NCBI GenBank assembly: GCA_006226415.1
Contig: SBGZ01000015.1
Location: 1 to 34,212, forward strand
Direction of reading: 5' to 3'
Length of the DNA stretch: 34,212 nucleotides
Origin: Alphaproteobacteria bacterium
Lineage (GTDB): Bacteria; Pseudomonadota; Alphaproteobacteria; M2410
A program made the position numbers and the translations under genes. Of the stretch, positions 18,002-26,071 are shown in pieces; within the stretch, counting starts at the first letter, position 1, and each line of letters begins with the position of its first letter. Below the pieces are notes generated by a model. It did no database searches. It saw only the letters and a list, made by a program, of their open reading frames with translations, and was not told the origin of the DNA.

Positions 18002-18736
18002 TTACCCTTCTCTCTTGGCGTCAATCAAAACACCATTGACCACAAGCGCGACACCTATCAGCGACAGGAAAAACACCACATCACGCAAATCAATGACGCC
18101 GCCTCGAATAGCTTCAAAGTGAGTGAGGAACGACAGGCCCGCTATCGCCTGCACTAACACCTGCGGCAAAAACCCTTGCATAAACCCAAGGACGAGCGGC
18201 AAACCCGAAACCGTAAAGAGAAAACAGACCGTCACGCTGACCACAAAGGCAATCACCTGATTATTGGTCGCCGCCGAGAGACAGGTCCCGATCGCAAGAT
18301 AGGCTCCCGCCATAAAAAAGCTGCCGATGTAAGAGGCGAGGATCACGCCATTGTCCGGGCTTCCCAGATAATTGACACTGATCCAGACCGGGAAGGTGAG
18401 CACCAGGGCCAAAGAGGTAAAGGCCCAGGCCGCCAAAAATTTGCCCAGCACCAGGCTTGAAATCGGGATCGGCAGGGTCATCAACACCTCAATGGTGCCC
18501 GTCTTTTGTTCCTCCGCCCAGAGCCGCATGGCGATGGCGGGTATAAAGAAGAGATAAAGCCAAGGGTGATAACCAAAGAAAGGCGACAAATCCGCCCGCC
18601 CCGCTTCAAAAAGATTACCAACATAAAAGGTGAAGGCGCCGGTGGCAAAAAGGAACACCACAATAAAAACATAAGCCAGAGGCGTCGCAAAATAGCCACT
18701 CATCTCGCGGCGGAAAACGGCTTTGAGCTCTCTCAT
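18002..18736 (-). CDS. GldF-like ABC transporter permease
   Basis: ABC-2-type permease subunit of 244 residues with six predicted transmembrane helices. Family features: MRELKAVFRREMSGYFATPLAYVF at the N-terminus and the intracellular coupling region AMRLWAEEQKTGTIEVLMTLPIP (about 69-91), also FLTHFEAIRGGVIDLRDVVFF near the end. The ATG overlaps the ATPase stop by ATGA, and gldG starts 6 nt after the stop. It should form the membrane channel or mechanotransmitter with the upstream ATPase. Substrate unknown. Confidence 0.9.
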   Translation of the reverse strand: MRELKAVFRREMSGYFATPLAYVFIVVFLFATGAFTFYVGNLFEAGRADLSPFFGYHPWLYLFFIPAIAMRLWAEEQKTGTIEVLMTLPIPISSLVLGKFLAAWAFTSLALVLTFPVWISVNYLGSPDNGVILASYIGSFFMAGAYLAIGTCLSAATNNQVIAFVVSVTVCFLFTVSGLPLVLGFMQGFLPQVLVQAIAGLSFLTHFEAIRGGVIDLRDVVFFLSLIGVALVVNGVLIDAKREG

Positions 18737-19707
18737 ACCACTGCCTCCTCGGATATATCATGGCGTTCGCTAACATCAGAGGTGGTCAGCATACGGAACA
18801 CTTCATCGAGCCGCCCCTCTTCCGCGTAAAGCGCGCGCACGTTCCAGCCCCTTGACTGGGCAAGAGCGCTCACCTCTTCGATCAGCAACCGCTCCTTGTC
18901 CGCCACAAAAAGCGTATAAAGGGCTTGCCCGCCTTCCTGCCTCTCATCAAGGCGTGTAATGCCGTTCAGGGCTTGCAGCTCTGGCAGAGCGCGCGGACCT
19001 TCTTCGCCCGCAAATCCAATGGTCACGGCATTATGATAGCTCGACCGCGCCGCCAATTCGCTCGGAGTGCCATCAGCCACCTGTCGGCCCCGGTCAATAA
19101 TAAGCGCGCGTGAACAGATCGCATCCACCTCTTCCAAAATATGGGTGGAAATAATGATCGCTTTGTCCGCCGACATCTCCTTGATCAGGCTGCGCACCGC
19201 ATGTTTCTGGTTGGGATCAAGACCGTCCGTTGGCTCATCCATAATGAGCACCGGTGGATTGTGCAGGATCGCCTGCGCCAGGCCCACCCGGCGTTTAAAG
19301 CCCTTGGAGAGAGTGTCAATTGGCTGATCAAGAACGCTGCCCAGATGCGCCCGCTCCACGGCCCGGTCGAGGGCCTTCACGCCCTCGGCGCCGGTCAGCC
19401 CGCGCACCTCGCCAATGAATTTTAAGTAGCCGCGCGGCGTCATCTCGCCATAGGCAGGCGCGCCCTCCGGCAAATAGCCAAGGCACCGCTGCGCCTCGAG
19501 CCCCTGTTGCGCCACATCATAACCGCAAACCGAAACCTGGCCGCTGGTCGGCGCCAGAAAGCCCGTGATCATGCGCATGGTGGTGGATTTACCGGCCCCG
19601 TTGGGGCCCAGGAAACCGAGAACCTCACCCTTCTCGACCGAGAAGCTGAGGCCATCGACTGCGGTGAAAGCGCCGAACCGTTTCACCAAGTCTGAAATGT
19701 TGATCAT
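18733..19707 (-). CDS. GldA-like ABC transporter ATPase
   Basis: 324-residue ABC ATPase. Walker A GPNGAGKST (34-42), signature LSKGFKRR (133-140), Walker B VLIMDEPTDGLD (153-164) and H-loop STHILEE (about 181-187). The LSKGFKRRVGLAQAIL variant and the long C-terminal extension (about 220-324) are typical of the GldA/YhaQ/CcmA2-like subgroup that pairs with ABC-2 permeases. First gene of the operon ATPase-permease-GldG-DUF4340-htpG. The 106-bp region upstream (19708-19813) presumably carries the promoter; I find no convincing hexamers there. Confidence 0.9.
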   Translation of the reverse strand: MINISDLVKRFGAFTAVDGLSFSVEKGEVLGFLGPNGAGKSTTMRMITGFLAPTSGQVSVCGYDVAQQGLEAQRCLGYLPEGAPAYGEMTPRGYLKFIGEVRGLTGAEGVKALDRAVERAHLGSVLDQPIDTLSKGFKRRVGLAQAILHNPPVLIMDEPTDGLDPNQKHAVRSLIKEMSADKAIIISTHILEEVDAICSRALIIDRGRQVADGTPSELAARSSYHNAVTIGFAGEEGPRALPELQALNGITRLDERQEGGQALYTLFVADKERLLIEEVSALAQSRGWNVRALYAEEGRLDEVFRMLTTSDVSERHDISEEAVV

Positions 19708-19813
19708 GAGAGGTCAAACCTGACGTCTGTGAAGAAGGAACTGCGGCTCATTAGATAGGAAAATCCACCCACCGGCGCAAGAGTCCCGACATAAATTCCA
19801 GTTAAGAATGCAC

Positions 19814-20572
19814 TCAAAACCTTAAAAGCAGCCCGCCGTCCGCCTGGATCCCCTGACCGGTAACAAAAGCCGCATCATCCGAGGCCAAAAACAGCGCCAC
19901 CCGCGCCACATCCAGAGGCACGCCCAGCCGCCGCAGCGCCGATTTTTTCTCCCAGATCGCGCGAACCGCCGGGTCCGCAAAACCGGCAGCCGTCATGCCG
20001 GTTTCAATCGCGCCCGGCATGATGTGATTGGCCGTAATGCCATATTTCCCGAGCTCAAGCGCCAGCGTGCGCGTCAGACCCCCAAGCCCCGCCTTCGAGG
20101 CGCTATAGGACGCCAGTCCGAAATTCGTCGCGAGCGCCGCAGTCGATGAAACATTGATAATACGGCCAGCCGCAGACGTTTTCAGCGCCGGGATCGCCGC
20201 CCGCGCCAGACGGAACGGCGCCTTCAAATTGACGTCCTGTTGCAGATCCCAATCAGCATCGGTCATTTCTTCCGCCAGGGCATTGCGGCCCACGCCCGCA
20301 TTGTTCATGAGAATATCGAGGCCGCCGAGATCAGCCAGCGCCAGATCGACGATCTGACGCGCCGCGCCCTCATCGCGCAGATCTTTTTCGCAGATATAAA
20401 TGTGAGAATGCCCGGAGTGCGATTCGTGCAAATTCGTGCCCGGCAGATCCACTGCCAGCACCCTTGCGCCTTCTTCGGCAAAGAGCCAGGCCGTGGCCTC
20501 GCCGATCCCTGAAGCCGCGCCGGTGACGATGGCGCAGCGCCCGGCAAGCCGCCCGGCAGCAGGTTCGCTCAT
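19814..20572 (-). CDS. SDR family NAD(P)-dependent oxidoreductase
   Basis: Classical short-chain dehydrogenase of 252 residues. Cofactor motif TGAASGIG (17-24), structural NNAG (90-93), catalytic Ser in NVSS (142/143) and YSASK (Y156, K160). The C-terminal FLASDDAAFVTGQGIQADGG is the common family ending. An Asp after beta-2 (AVDLPG, D42) suggests NAD(H) rather than NADP(H). Start at 20572 has GGAGG 7-8 nt upstream; an upstream extension to 20635 is unlikely. Substrate cannot be told from sequence. Same direction as the gld-like operon but 106 nt before it, so cotranscription is possible. Confidence 0.9.
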   Translation of the reverse strand: MSEPAAGRLAGRCAIVTGAASGIGEATAWLFAEEGARVLAVDLPGTNLHESHSGHSHIYICEKDLRDEGAARQIVDLALADLGGLDILMNNAGVGRNALAEEMTDADWDLQQDVNLKAPFRLARAAIPALKTSAAGRIINVSSTAALATNFGLASYSASKAGLGGLTRTLALELGKYGITANHIMPGAIETGMTAAGFADPAVRAIWEKKSALRRLGVPLDVARVALFLASDDAAFVTGQGIQADGGLLLRF

Positions 20573-20925
20573 CTCTTTTCCTCCCATGCAGATTTTGCCC
20601 GCATGGTACACCCCACGGCCCACAGACGCTAGCAAGGCAAAGCGCCGTGCGGGCGCCGGTCAAGGATTTGAATTTGAAAAAGGGAATTTGTTGACAGACC
20701 CATCCACCAAAACATCGGGGGGCTGGGGGGGCTGAGTTCAAATCCGAAGCTTTGGTACTCGGCTGAGTCTGCCAACACTTGAATAATCAACCCCTAATGG
20801 GGCAGCAAAGGGGGTGAACTAAGGCAAGATTAAGGCTCATTATTTCACCTAAAACTGGCAGAATTCTGCCGATTACATCCAGAAGACTTGCCAAGAAGAG
20901 AAAAACCCCACAAAATATTGTCCAC
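20573..20925. promoter_or_regulatory. Intergenic region between SDR and DUF2794 genes with 14-bp palindrome
   Basis: 353 bp without a gene; must contain the divergent promoters. Features seen: two long G-runs, 6 G (20717-20722) and 7 G (20725-20731) separated by CT; a small palindrome CCCC-TAAT-GGGG (20791-20802); a CtrA-like CTAA-N7-TTAA (20819-20833, one mismatch to the core); and a perfect 14-bp palindrome GGCAGAATTCTGCC (20857-20870), 55 nt before the DUF2794 start. The last is the strongest operator candidate. No clear -35/-10 pair and no RNA gene were recognised. Confidence 0.4.
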
Positions 20926-21312
20926 ATGGAGGATCCAAAGCCCATACGTGAGGCCCCGGCCATCGGGGCCAGCTTGCAAGCCTCATCTGCCACGGCCCGA
21001 AGGCCGAAGCAGGATGTCACTTCGTTTAACCGCAAAGAACTTGATCTCATTTTGTCGCTATACGGACGCCGGGTCGCTGGCGGAGATTGGCGCGACTACG
21101 CCATGGATTTCTTAAAAGACGTTGCGGTCTTTTCCATCTATCGCCGTGCCGCGGAAGTGCCCATCTACCGGATCGAAAAACGCCCCAAGCTTGCCCGCCG
21201 CCAGGGCGCCTACTCCGTCATCACGGCCACCGGCCTGATCCTTAAACGCGGCCACGATCTGAAAACGGTCTTGAAGGTCTTGGAGCCGAAAAAACTCCGC
21301 GTGGTGGATTAA
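20926..21312 (+). CDS. DUF2794 family protein
   Basis: Small soluble protein of 128 residues, function unknown. After a variable N-terminus (1-32) the conserved domain reads FNRKELDLILSLYGRRVAGGDWRDYAMDFLKD, then AVFSIYRRAAEVPIYRIEKRPKLARRQGAYSVITATGLILKRGHDL. I associate this family with alphaproteobacteria, which supports the taxonomic placement. The ATG at 20926 is the only upstream ATG keeping the N-terminus. Its stop TAA shares a TTAA palindrome with the stop of the opposing TPR gene. Confidence 0.88.
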   Translation: MEDPKPIREAPAIGASLQASSATARRPKQDVTSFNRKELDLILSLYGRRVAGGDWRDYAMDFLKDVAVFSIYRRAAEVPIYRIEKRPKLARRQGAYSVITATGLILKRGHDLKTVLKVLEPKKLRVVD

Positions 21313-22598
21313 ACCCTCATCTGCGCAAAGAGGTCATTGGGTCGAGCGTTTAGCCGTTCTTGCAGTCGATCTCGCACAACGCTTTCCTCGCCGCATTGAT
21401 ATCCCGCATCAAGCCAACATTGTTCGAAGAGATCACGCTGGGCATGAGACCCGCCAATCTTTTGCAAATCACCCATGACCGGCGTCATAAGTTCAAAGGC
21501 CGCGCGCATCTGCCCACGCCCATAAGCGGCGACGCCCTTGGCCGCAGGCAGACAGATCTTCTGCCAGACCTCTTCCATGCCCCCATTGACGGTTTTGCTG
21601 TGCGCTTCAAGTGACGTCAGAAATTCTTGAATCGGCTTGTCATCCTCTAGCCGCGACAGAGCGAAAACAAAATGCATGTCATGGAAAGGCTGCAAATGTT
21701 CATGCCCCCGCTCCAGAACCTTCTCAGCAACAGGCTGCCAACGCACGCCCACATCGATGCCCCTCAGCTCCATCCGCCAGAGCATGGAAGTTGCGCCGAT
21801 CTGTTCCTGCCCAAACTCCGGCCATTCCCCCCAAAGATGGGCATCATAATTGGCGAGCGCCTCTTCCTTACGGTCAAGGTCCAGGAGGTAAAGCCCCAAG
21901 TGCCACCAATTGTGCTCGCGGATAAAAACACCCTTGTCGTTCCAACTCGCCGACTGAGTTTTCAAAAAGGTGAGCCCATCCTCAATTCGCCCATCTGTCT
22001 CGAAGACATGGGCCAGGGCGTGATGCGCCCAGGCATCATCACTTTGGATCGCCACCGCGCGGCGCGCAGCTTCCTCAGCCCCCGCAAGGTCGTTCATTTG
22101 CTCAAGACCAAAGGCCAGCATGCCTTGCGCGTAAGGCGCCTCAGGCAGGACTTCCGTCAGCGCCGCGCCGAGGGCGAGCAGAGCTTCCCCATGACCAAGA
22201 TTAAAGGCCTGGGTCTGACCCCATTTAAGGGCGGCAATGTCGTTTGGAAAGATCGCGGCGAGCTCTAAGAATTTCCTCAACGCCGATCGAGGCTTTTGTT
22301 CCGCCTGAAAGAGCACGGCTTCACAAAAAAGCTGTTCGCGCTCATTGCCATTACCGAGATTCTCTTTAAGGGCCTTGACGAAGGGGATGGCGGCCTCGTA
22401 GCCAGAGGTCGCCTCCAACGACATATGCACCGCTGCCGCATGGGCATTCAAAAAGGCATTGTCGGGTGAGAGCGCCGCCGCCTTGAAGATGGGCGAATAG
22501 TCGACACCATAAGAAAGCAAATTTTGCACATAGGCGTCATAGGCCCGAACCGCTTCGCCGTCCATCGCCGTCATATCGAGATCATATGCGTCTTTCAT
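21309..22598 (-). CDS. Tetratricopeptide repeat protein, TTC38-like
   Basis: 429-residue soluble alpha-helical repeat protein resembling the TTC38 family; role unknown, probably a protein-interaction scaffold. TPR-like helices are seen throughout: PDNAFLNAHAAAVHMSLEA (45-63), PYAQGMLAFGLEQMNDLAGAEEAARRAVAI and DDAWAHHALAHVFETDGRIEDGLTFL in the middle. The family hallmark HNWWHLGLYLLDLDRKEEALANYD follows, and the C-terminal half has QPFHDMHFVFALSRL. No signal peptide. The ATG at 22598 has only a weak ribosome site. It lies 87 nt behind the BI-1 family gene, whose terminator sits between them. The stop overlaps the DUF2794 stop. Confidence 0.84.
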   Translation of the reverse strand: MKDAYDLDMTAMDGEAVRAYDAYVQNLLSYGVDYSPIFKAAALSPDNAFLNAHAAAVHMSLEATSGYEAAIPFVKALKENLGNGNEREQLFCEAVLFQAEQKPRSALRKFLELAAIFPNDIAALKWGQTQAFNLGHGEALLALGAALTEVLPEAPYAQGMLAFGLEQMNDLAGAEEAARRAVAIQSDDAWAHHALAHVFETDGRIEDGLTFLKTQSASWNDKGVFIREHNWWHLGLYLLDLDRKEEALANYDAHLWGEWPEFGQEQIGATSMLWRMELRGIDVGVRWQPVAEKVLERGHEHLQPFHDMHFVFALSRLEDDKPIQEFLTSLEAHSKTVNGGMEEVWQKICLPAAKGVAAYGRGQMRAAFELMTPVMGDLQKIGGSHAQRDLFEQCWLDAGYQCGEESVVRDRLQERLNARPNDLFAQMRV

Positions 22599-22633
22599 GG
22601 GGCAGAGACTGACCTGTTCGCGGACAAAAGAAA

Positions 22634-22662
22634 AGCCCCCGGCGGATCACCATCCGGGGGCT
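22634..22662 (-). terminator. Rho-independent terminator of the BI-1 family gene
   Basis: 9-bp perfect stem AGCCCCCGG (22634-22642) / CCGGGGGCT (22654-22662) with an 11-nt loop. Read on the minus strand it runs into TTTTCTTTT. It lies 24 nt after the BI-1 gene stop and 36 nt before the TPR gene start, so the TPR gene needs its own promoter or depends on read-through. Confidence 0.85.
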
Positions 22663-22685
22663 CTCATTCACAATTGCGTTATGTC

Positions 22686-23405
22686 TTAGTTCCGGTTGCC
22701 AAAGAGGCGCAGGAGAAACAAGAACATATTGATAAAGTCGAGGTAAAGCGCGAGCGCGCCCATGGTGGCGGCCTTCGAAGCGGTTTCGCCATCATGCGAA
22801 ACAAGGAAATAGGTTTCCTTGATCTTTTGCGTGTCCCAGGCGGTGAGGCCTGCAAAGATCAAAACACCGATCGCCGAGGTCGCGAAATAAAGCGCCGGCG
22901 ACTGCAAGAAGATATTGACCACCATAGCCACCAGAAGACCGATCAGCCCCATGAACAGGAAGGAGCCCATGGCGCTCAGGGAGCGTTTGGTCATATAGCC
23001 GTAAAGGCTTAAAGAACCAAACATGATCGTCGTGATAAAGAAGATCCGCGCCACATTGACCATGGGGTAGTCAATAAAAATCCTCGCGAGCATGAGTCCC
23101 AGGGATCCCGCATAGATCCAGAAGAACATCTGCGCCGTGGCGGCAGACATCTTGTGGATGCGGGCGCTCAGATAAATCACCAGACCCAGCGGTGCCAGAA
23201 AGACAACCCACTGCAGGGGGGTCCCATAAATGGCGCTCAACAAGGCCGGGGACTGGGCGACGAAATAAGCGATCACGCCGGTCAGGCCGACGCCCATAGC
23301 CATCATATTGTAGACACGGCTCATGTGCGCCCGCAGGCCCGCATCAAACTCGGCGGTCTGAGCGCCAGAGCGGGAATAGGCATCGCGGTCGTAATTGTTG
23401 GACAT
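22686..23405 (-). CDS. Bax inhibitor-1/YccA family membrane protein
   Basis: 239-residue protein with seven predicted transmembrane helices, of the BI-1 (UPF0005) family: MSNNYDRDAYSRS N-terminus, then LRAHMSRVYNMMAMGVGLTGVIAYFV, and the conserved C-terminal GLTAWDTQKIKE and ALYLDFINMFLFLLRLFGNRN. Family members are proton-sensitive calcium leak channels or, in E. coli YccA, modulators of FtsH. Start at 23405 fits the usual alphaproteobacterial N-terminus with AGGAAAGG about 12 nt upstream; a longer frame to 23456 runs into the promoter. A CtrA-type promoter lies upstream and a strong terminator downstream, so it is a single-gene unit. Confidence 0.92.
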   Translation of the reverse strand: MSNNYDRDAYSRSGAQTAEFDAGLRAHMSRVYNMMAMGVGLTGVIAYFVAQSPALLSAIYGTPLQWVVFLAPLGLVIYLSARIHKMSAATAQMFFWIYAGSLGLMLARIFIDYPMVNVARIFFITTIMFGSLSLYGYMTKRSLSAMGSFLFMGLIGLLVAMVVNIFLQSPALYFATSAIGVLIFAGLTAWDTQKIKETYFLVSHDGETASKAATMGALALYLDFINMFLFLLRLFGNRN

Positions 23406-23445
23406 AGGATTAAAGCCTTTCCTGACTAAAAGATATTTGACCCTT

Positions 23446-23490
23446 AATATGGGCAACTATAGAGCGCAGTTCAAGTTAACTGAGTGTTAA
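23446..23490 (-). promoter_or_regulatory. CtrA-type promoter of the BI-1 family gene
   Basis: On the minus strand TTAACACTCAGTTAAC (23490-23475) matches the full CtrA consensus TTAA-N7-TTAAC. It directly abuts a -35 TTGAAC (23474-23469), followed after 17 nt by a -10 CATATT (23451-23446). CtrA sites next to or overlapping the -35 usually activate transcription in Caulobacter and relatives. Binding is inferred; whether this organism has CtrA cannot be seen here. Confidence 0.55.
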
Positions 23491-23533
23491 AATCGCCCCA
23501 AAACCGCAGTTTCTTGGGGGGTTTCTCCCTACC

Positions 23534-26071
23534 TCACACCGTGCGCAACACCGGCGCGACCTTGGCAGACAGGGTCGTCCAGGTGCCAAGGAGGCCCAGG
23601 ACCACGCTCACGACCGTCGCCACAACCACGGTCAGGCCCAGCCGCAGCGGCAGGAAAACCCAGTCCGTCTCCATGGCGAAGATGACCACACCCCAGGCCG
23701 CCAGCGTGCCTAGACCCGCCGCGACCAGCGCCGTTAAGGCCCCCAGCAAGGCAAATTCGGCCACATAAACCCGGGCAATCCAGGACCGGGTCGCCCCCAG
23801 GGTCTTCAAAATCACCGCGTCATAGAGCCGGCGCCGATGACCCGCCGCCAACGCGCCCGCAAGCACAAAAAGCCCGGCAAGGACCGTCACCATCGAGGTC
23901 ACCCGGACCCCCATCACGAGATCGCTGAGCACATCATTGATCGACTTCAAGGCCTCCTTGACCCGGATCGTGGAAACACCGGGAAAGGCATCCGTTATGA
24001 TGTTGTAGAGATCTGCTTCCTTTTCCGGGCGCACCCGCACATTGCCGATAAAGGTATGGGGCGCAGCTTCCAGGGCGCCCGGCGCAAAAACAATCACATA
24101 GTTGAAATCCGGGGTCTCCCATTCCAGGGACCGGAAATTGCTCACCGTCACCTCAATCGGCCGGCCAAGCACGCTCAAAGTCAGCTTGTCGCCGGGCGTC
24201 AGGCCGAGCCCATGGGCGATTTCCGCTTCCATGGAAATCAGCGGCGGTCCGGCATAGTCCGGTGCCCACCAATCTCCTTCCACCACTTTGGAGCCTTTGG
24301 GCACTTCCGCGGAGTAGGTCAGCCCCCGGTCCCCGCGCAGCGCCCAGCGCACATCCGGCCCCACCTCAATCTCGGCGGCAGGCACGCCCTTCACCGACAA
24401 AATAGAGCCGCGCAAATTCGGTATGCTGACAAATTCTACACTGTCATCGACACTTTCAACGGCTCTGGTAAATTCCCCGATCTCGTTCTTTTGAATATCA
24501 ATGAAAAAGAAGCTCGGCGCCTCCTCCGGGATCTGCCCGTTAATCTGCTGGCTCAAATTGCCTTCAATCAATGACACGGTCACCACGAGCGTAAGCCCAA
24601 GCCCCATGGACAGCACCACGCTCGTGGTGGGCGCGCCGGGGCGGGACAGATTGCCAAGCGCCATGCGCAAGAGTGGGTTGCGCGCGCCGCGGAGACGCGC
24701 AAGGCCCCAGGTCAAAGCCCGCGAGATGCCGATAAGAAGCAGAAAGGCCGCCGAGACCCCGCCCAGAAAAACCGCCGAGAAGGGTGGATAGGATGACAGA
24801 AAAATGGCGCTCCCAGCCAAAAGGGCAAGCGATCCGAGGATGAGGCTCCAGGCGCCCCAGCCGATGCGCCCCTGATGACCACCGATAAGCTCACGAAAAA
24901 GCGCTGCCGGACTTTCCTGCCGGGCCCGGGCAAGCGGCCAGGTCGCAAAGCCGAGCGTGACCAAAAAGCCAAATAGCGCCGCCTGGCCCATCGCCAGCGG
25001 AAAGACCCCGATGGCCACCGGGATCGGCAATTTGTCGCCAAGCCCCAACGCCAGGAGATAGGGCACGAAGGCGCCAACGACCACCCCGGCCAGAATAGCA
25101 ACAGCGGCCAAGGCCAGCACCTGACCAAGATAAATCAGAAAGATCGTCCGGCCTTCTGCGCCGAGGCATTTCAAAGTCGCAATTACTTCCTGCTTGCGAT
25201 CGAGGTAGCTCTTCACCGCATTACCAACCCCGACACCGCCGACGATCAGCGCCGCCAGCCCCACGAGGGTCAAAAACATGGACACCCGATTGATGAAAAA
25301 CCGCGTGCCGGGCGCCGAATTGCTTCGGTCACGAATGCGCCAGCCGGACGCTGAAAATTTCTCCTCCGCTTCCGCCTTGAAGGCCTTGATGTCATCTTCA
25401 CCATTGGCCATGGCGGGCAGCGCAATACGGTAGCGGTAGCGCACCAGTGAGCCCATCTGAATGAGGCCTGTTGCCTTGAGCGCCTCATTCGTCACCAGGA
25501 CGCGGGGCCCATAACGCAAACCGCCGGCAACCCGGTCCGGCTCATCTTTCAGGACGCCCCGGATCGCAAACAATTGCGTGCCAACGCGAAGGCTGTCGCC
25601 GATTTCAAGATCAAGGCGTTTTAAGAGTGTCTCCTCGACCAGCGCGCCATGCCGGCCATCAAGTTCGGCAATACCGCCCGCCAGTGTGCCGTCACCCTCA
25701 AGTTTGACCACACCATAAAGCGGATAGAGCGCATCAATCCCTTTCATTTCCACCAGCATGCGCCTGCCGGATTTCGGGTCAAATCCCATGGTGTCATAAG
25801 TGATGACCTCGCTGACGAGGCCTTTGGATTTCAGCCAGACAAGTTCTTCTTCATTGGCGGGCCGATGCAAAAGCGAAACGTCGAGATCACCGCCAAGTAG
25901 GGCCTGGCTCTCGCGCGCCATGCCACTGACAAAGCTCTCTGTCACCGTGCCGACAGAGGCAATCGCCGTCACACCGAGAAAGAGGCACATCAAAAAGACG
26001 CGGAACCCCTTAAGGCCCCCACGCAATTCGCGCCGGATCTGTTTGGCGACAAAAGCAAGGTCCAGGCTCAC
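23534..26071 (-). CDS. ybbP: ABC transporter permease, YbbP/FtsX-like
   Basis: 845-residue permease with the YbbP layout: N-terminal helix (about 21-42), a large extracytoplasmic domain (about 43-265), a first FtsX-like block of helices (about 265-470), a second extracytoplasmic domain and a final FtsX block with three helices ending near 835. Helices ALIVGGVGVGNAVKSYLDRKQEVIATLKCLGA and RRLYDAVILKTLGATRSWIARVYVAEF carry the typical coupling sequence. The start is GTG at 26071 overlapping the ybbA stop (GTGA). With YbbA it should form an MacB-like, mechanotransmitting complex; the substrate is unknown, lipid or lipoprotein handling being a guess from the tesA linkage. Confidence 0.9.
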   Translation of the reverse strand: MSLDLAFVAKQIRRELRGGLKGFRVFLMCLFLGVTAIASVGTVTESFVSGMARESQALLGGDLDVSLLHRPANEEELVWLKSKGLVSEVITYDTMGFDPKSGRRMLVEMKGIDALYPLYGVVKLEGDGTLAGGIAELDGRHGALVEETLLKRLDLEIGDSLRVGTQLFAIRGVLKDEPDRVAGGLRYGPRVLVTNEALKATGLIQMGSLVRYRYRIALPAMANGEDDIKAFKAEAEEKFSASGWRIRDRSNSAPGTRFFINRVSMFLTLVGLAALIVGGVGVGNAVKSYLDRKQEVIATLKCLGAEGRTIFLIYLGQVLALAAVAILAGVVVGAFVPYLLALGLGDKLPIPVAIGVFPLAMGQAALFGFLVTLGFATWPLARARQESPAALFRELIGGHQGRIGWGAWSLILGSLALLAGSAIFLSSYPPFSAVFLGGVSAAFLLLIGISRALTWGLARLRGARNPLLRMALGNLSRPGAPTTSVVLSMGLGLTLVVTVSLIEGNLSQQINGQIPEEAPSFFFIDIQKNEIGEFTRAVESVDDSVEFVSIPNLRGSILSVKGVPAAEIEVGPDVRWALRGDRGLTYSAEVPKGSKVVEGDWWAPDYAGPPLISMEAEIAHGLGLTPGDKLTLSVLGRPIEVTVSNFRSLEWETPDFNYVIVFAPGALEAAPHTFIGNVRVRPEKEADLYNIITDAFPGVSTIRVKEALKSINDVLSDLVMGVRVTSMVTVLAGLFVLAGALAAGHRRRLYDAVILKTLGATRSWIARVYVAEFALLGALTALVAAGLGTLAAWGVVIFAMETDWVFLPLRLGLTVVVATVVSVVLGLLGTWTTLSAKVAPVLRTV

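Noticed and set aside
13086-19707. Reading the Gld-like genes as evidence for gliding motility
   Set aside because: Only the ABC part has relatives here; none of the GldB/D/H/J/K/L/M/N components is present and the family is widespread in non-gliders.
20717-20731. Possible G-quadruplex from runs of six and seven G
   Set aside because: Only two long G-runs are present on one strand; four tracts would need splitting the runs with single-base loops. Not supportable without experiment.
20730-20760. T-loop-like sequence (GTTCAAATCC) that might mark a tRNA 3' end or attachment site
   Set aside because: The flanking bases do not pair as a T-stem, and no acceptor, anticodon or D arm can be built upstream. 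No integrase or mobile gene is nearby.
20787-21050. 87-residue reading frame on the minus strand
   Set aside because: It overlaps the start of the DUF2794 gene on the other strand and resembles no family; it lacks a convincing ribosome site.
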